NCBI GenBank assembly: GCA_026395775.1
Contig: JAPLYA010000131.1
Span: 1-6,841 of the forward strand
Length of the DNA stretch: 6,841 nt
DNA from: Candidatus Pacearchaeota archaeon
Lineage (GTDB): Archaea > Nanobdellota > Nanobdellia > Pacearchaeales > GW2011-AR1
Direction of reading: 5' to 3'
A program made the translations under genes and the position numbers. The first letter of the stretch is position 1, and the number at the start of each line of letters is the position of its first letter. A model generated the notes under the pieces. It made no database searches, had not been told where the DNA came from, and saw nothing but the letters and a program-made list of their open reading frames with translations. Below are positions 5,509 through 6,841 of this stretch, one piece after another.

Positions 5509-6841
5509 ATGAAAAAGGTGTTTGTATTAGTATTATTAGCTGTTCTATTAACCAGCTTTGTTTGCGCAGAAGATGTTGGCTATATCCTTCAATCAAAAAG
5601 AAATGTTGATTCTAGGATAACTGGGGTTTTTACAGAAATGAACTTATCTTACAAGCTTATTGAAGATAAATATCTTTCAAAAGAAGATTTAACAAAATTT
5701 AAGTTTATTTTTATTGATGATGCTATTTTAAGAAATACGGCCAAAATTCCTGTTTATAATTATCCCAGCGTAATAATGAACCAGAATTATGGCCCTGAAT
5801 GGGGATTAACTGATGCTGATGGAGTCAGCCAATTAGCTTCCACATCTCCTTTGAGTGTAAAGCTGCCCAATAATGGAATAGAACAGGTTTATACCCGGGC
5901 AAAATATGCTAATGGGGTGTCTGTTCCTTATTTTTATCTTGATGACTTAAATAAAGCAGATCCTTCTATTTCTATAGCAAGAACATATGGCGGCGGGCCT
6001 TATGAATGGGGTGATGTTATATCTGTAATTCCAAAGGGGGCGAGACTTAATGGAGGGATTATAACAAAAGGCAAGTTATGTTTCTATGGAATTGCCAAGA
6101 CAGAATACTGGACCCAAGATGCTAAAAACCTGTTTGAGGATTGTGTTGGGAGTGTTTTAAGCAAGTGTAGTCATGATATAGAGTGTGGGACAGATAGTTT
6201 TATTGGAAACAAATACTGCATAAATTCAGATTTATATCAGAATTACGCTGATTTTAGCTGTAGTAATCCAGATACAAGAAATAGTAATTGTATAAACAGC
6301 ACTCAGCCAAGATTAATAGAACCTTGTGCTTATGGATGCAATAATGGAGCATGTTTACAACCAAGACATGACTTATCTTTAATTGATTTGACAGGAAGTG
6401 TTAATAAAATAAAACTAGAGTATTTAAATGGAAGCTCAACAAGCTCGAGTTTTATGTGTGGTGATATAATTAAAGCAAAAGTTAAAGTGAAAAACACTGG
6501 AAATTTTGTTGAGAATGCTAGCTTGACAGGAAGTGTTAATGGACTTGCAATGAGCTTTAGTAATATAGTTAATAGTGCTCCAGGAGATGAAAATGAAAGA
6601 TCAAGCTTAAGTCCTTATGTTACTCTAAACTTAGCAGAAGGATACTACAATGTTAGTGTGAGTGTTAATCTTCCTGGAGACCAGAACTTGAGTGATAATA
6701 GTGCAAAAAGACAGATTTTTGTTTCCTGCCCCTTGCCTGAATGTACTCAAGCTTCTGATTGTGGCTCGGTAACATATGAAAATAACTATTGTATTGGAAA
6801 GAATGTTTCAAGAAATGTTACAACCCCTATCTGCAACATAT
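5509..6841 (+). CDS. Secreted multidomain protein: degenerate GATase/ThuA-like domain, Cys-rich modules, CARDB-like domain (3' truncated)
   Basis: The frame is open for 444 codons to the right edge without a stop. Residues 1-20 form a signal peptide (MKKVFVLVLL, then VCA before EDV). Residues 21-216 look like a flavodoxin-fold glutamine-amidotransferase/ThuA-like domain. It starts with a 'VGYIL' strand, then 'DLTKFKFIFIDDA' (D70, D71), 'WGLTDADG' (98-105), and ends with 'CFYGIAKTEYWTQDAKNLF' (191-209), as in the 'FGI...YWT.D...LF' ending of such domains. No nucleophile-Cys elbow is evident, so it is probably a binding rather than a catalytic domain. Residues 217-285 are a Cys-rich module (CSHDIECG, then YGCNNGACL) likely held by disulfides. 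Residues 288-405 resemble a CARDB-type adhesion domain ('KAKVKVKNTGNF', 'EGYYNVSVSV', 'NLSDNSAKRQIFV'). A second Cys-rich module starts at C407 (CPLPECTQASDCG). The role is probably extracellular binding. The start is set by the signal peptide and the TATA box at 5480. Confidence 0.83.
   Translation, partial: MKKVFVLVLLAVLLTSFVCAEDVGYILQSKRNVDSRITGVFTEMNLSYKLIEDKYLSKEDLTKFKFIFIDDAILRNTAKIPVYNYPSVIMNQNYGPEWGLTDADGVSQLASTSPLSVKLPNNGIEQVYTRAKYANGVSVPYFYLDDLNKADPSISIARTYGGGPYEWGDVISVIPKGARLNGGIITKGKLCFYGIAKTEYWTQDAKNLFEDCVGSVLSKCSHDIECGTDSFIGNKYCINSDLYQNYADFSCSNPDTRNSNCINSTQPRLIEPCAYGCNNGACLQPRHDLSLIDLTGSVNKIKLEYLNGSSTSSSFMCGDIIKAKVKVKNTGNFVENASLTGSVNGLAMSFSNIVNSAPGDENERSSLSPYVTLNLAEGYYNVSVSVNLPGDQNLSDNSAKRQIFVSCPLPECTQASDCGSVTYENNYCIGKNVSRNVTTPICNI
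6388..6405 (+). repeat. Exact 18-nt direct repeat, first copy (LTGSVN)
   Basis: TTGACAGGAAGTGTTAAT at 6388-6405 recurs exactly at 6523-6540, in the same frame, 135 nt (45 codons) apart. It encodes LTGSVN at residues 294-299 and 339-344, both inside the CARDB-like domain. Confidence 0.8.
6523..6540 (+). repeat. Exact 18-nt direct repeat, second copy (LTGSVN)
   Basis: Second copy of the sequence at 6388-6405. The flanking bases differ, so the identity is limited to these six codons. Confidence 0.8.

Overview
The window is strongly AT-rich and all its genes lie on the + strand. It looks archaeal, probably a DPANN-type archaeon such as a Woesearchaeota or Pacearchaeota relative. The reasons are archaeal-type TATA boxes (TTTAAATA, TTTATAAA), two genes that appear to be leaderless, T-run terminators, nearly exclusive AGA/AGG arginine codons, TGA used as a normal stop, and a set of Ig-like surface modules typical of such genomes. 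The lineage is an inference from style; there is no marker gene here.

Layout. 2-199 is the C-terminal end of a gene whose last domain is a Cys-bracketed Ig-like module. 264-3092 encodes a 942-residue secreted protein: a right-handed beta-helix followed by about six beta-sandwich modules. 3187-3663 encodes a small secreted beta protein with the strongest Shine-Dalgarno site in the window, followed by a T-rich/hairpin terminator and a 10-bp perfect inverted repeat. 3786-4472 encodes a C-terminally membrane-anchored surface protein. It overlaps by 22 nt the next gene, 4451-5428, a secreted protein with the same Cys-bracketed Ig-like module plus an unrecognised C-terminal domain. 5509-6841 (open at the right edge) encodes a secreted multidomain protein with a degenerate glutamine-amidotransferase/ThuA-like domain, Cys-rich modules and a CARDB-like domain.

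How they fit together. All five genes with a visible N-terminus have a signal peptide, and the sixth (left-edge) fragment is an extracellular-type Ig module. No enzyme, transporter or regulator is visible. Only the 3786-4472 product has a clear membrane anchor. The simplest reading is a cell-surface locus whose products make or decorate an extracellular structure, perhaps for adhesion or contact with another cell; that role is inferred. The clearest structural thread is the recurring Ig-like module with two cysteines (CX2C or CX7C) at the same loop, found in three of the six genes. Two initiation modes alternate. The genes at 264 and 5509 have a TATA box ending exactly 22 nt before the ATG and no usable Shine-Dalgarno (leaderless). 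The genes at 3187, 3786 and 4451 have Shine-Dalgarno sites.

No tRNA, rRNA, CRISPR array, insertion sequence or minus-strand gene is supported. No stretch longer than about 125 nt lacks a gene.
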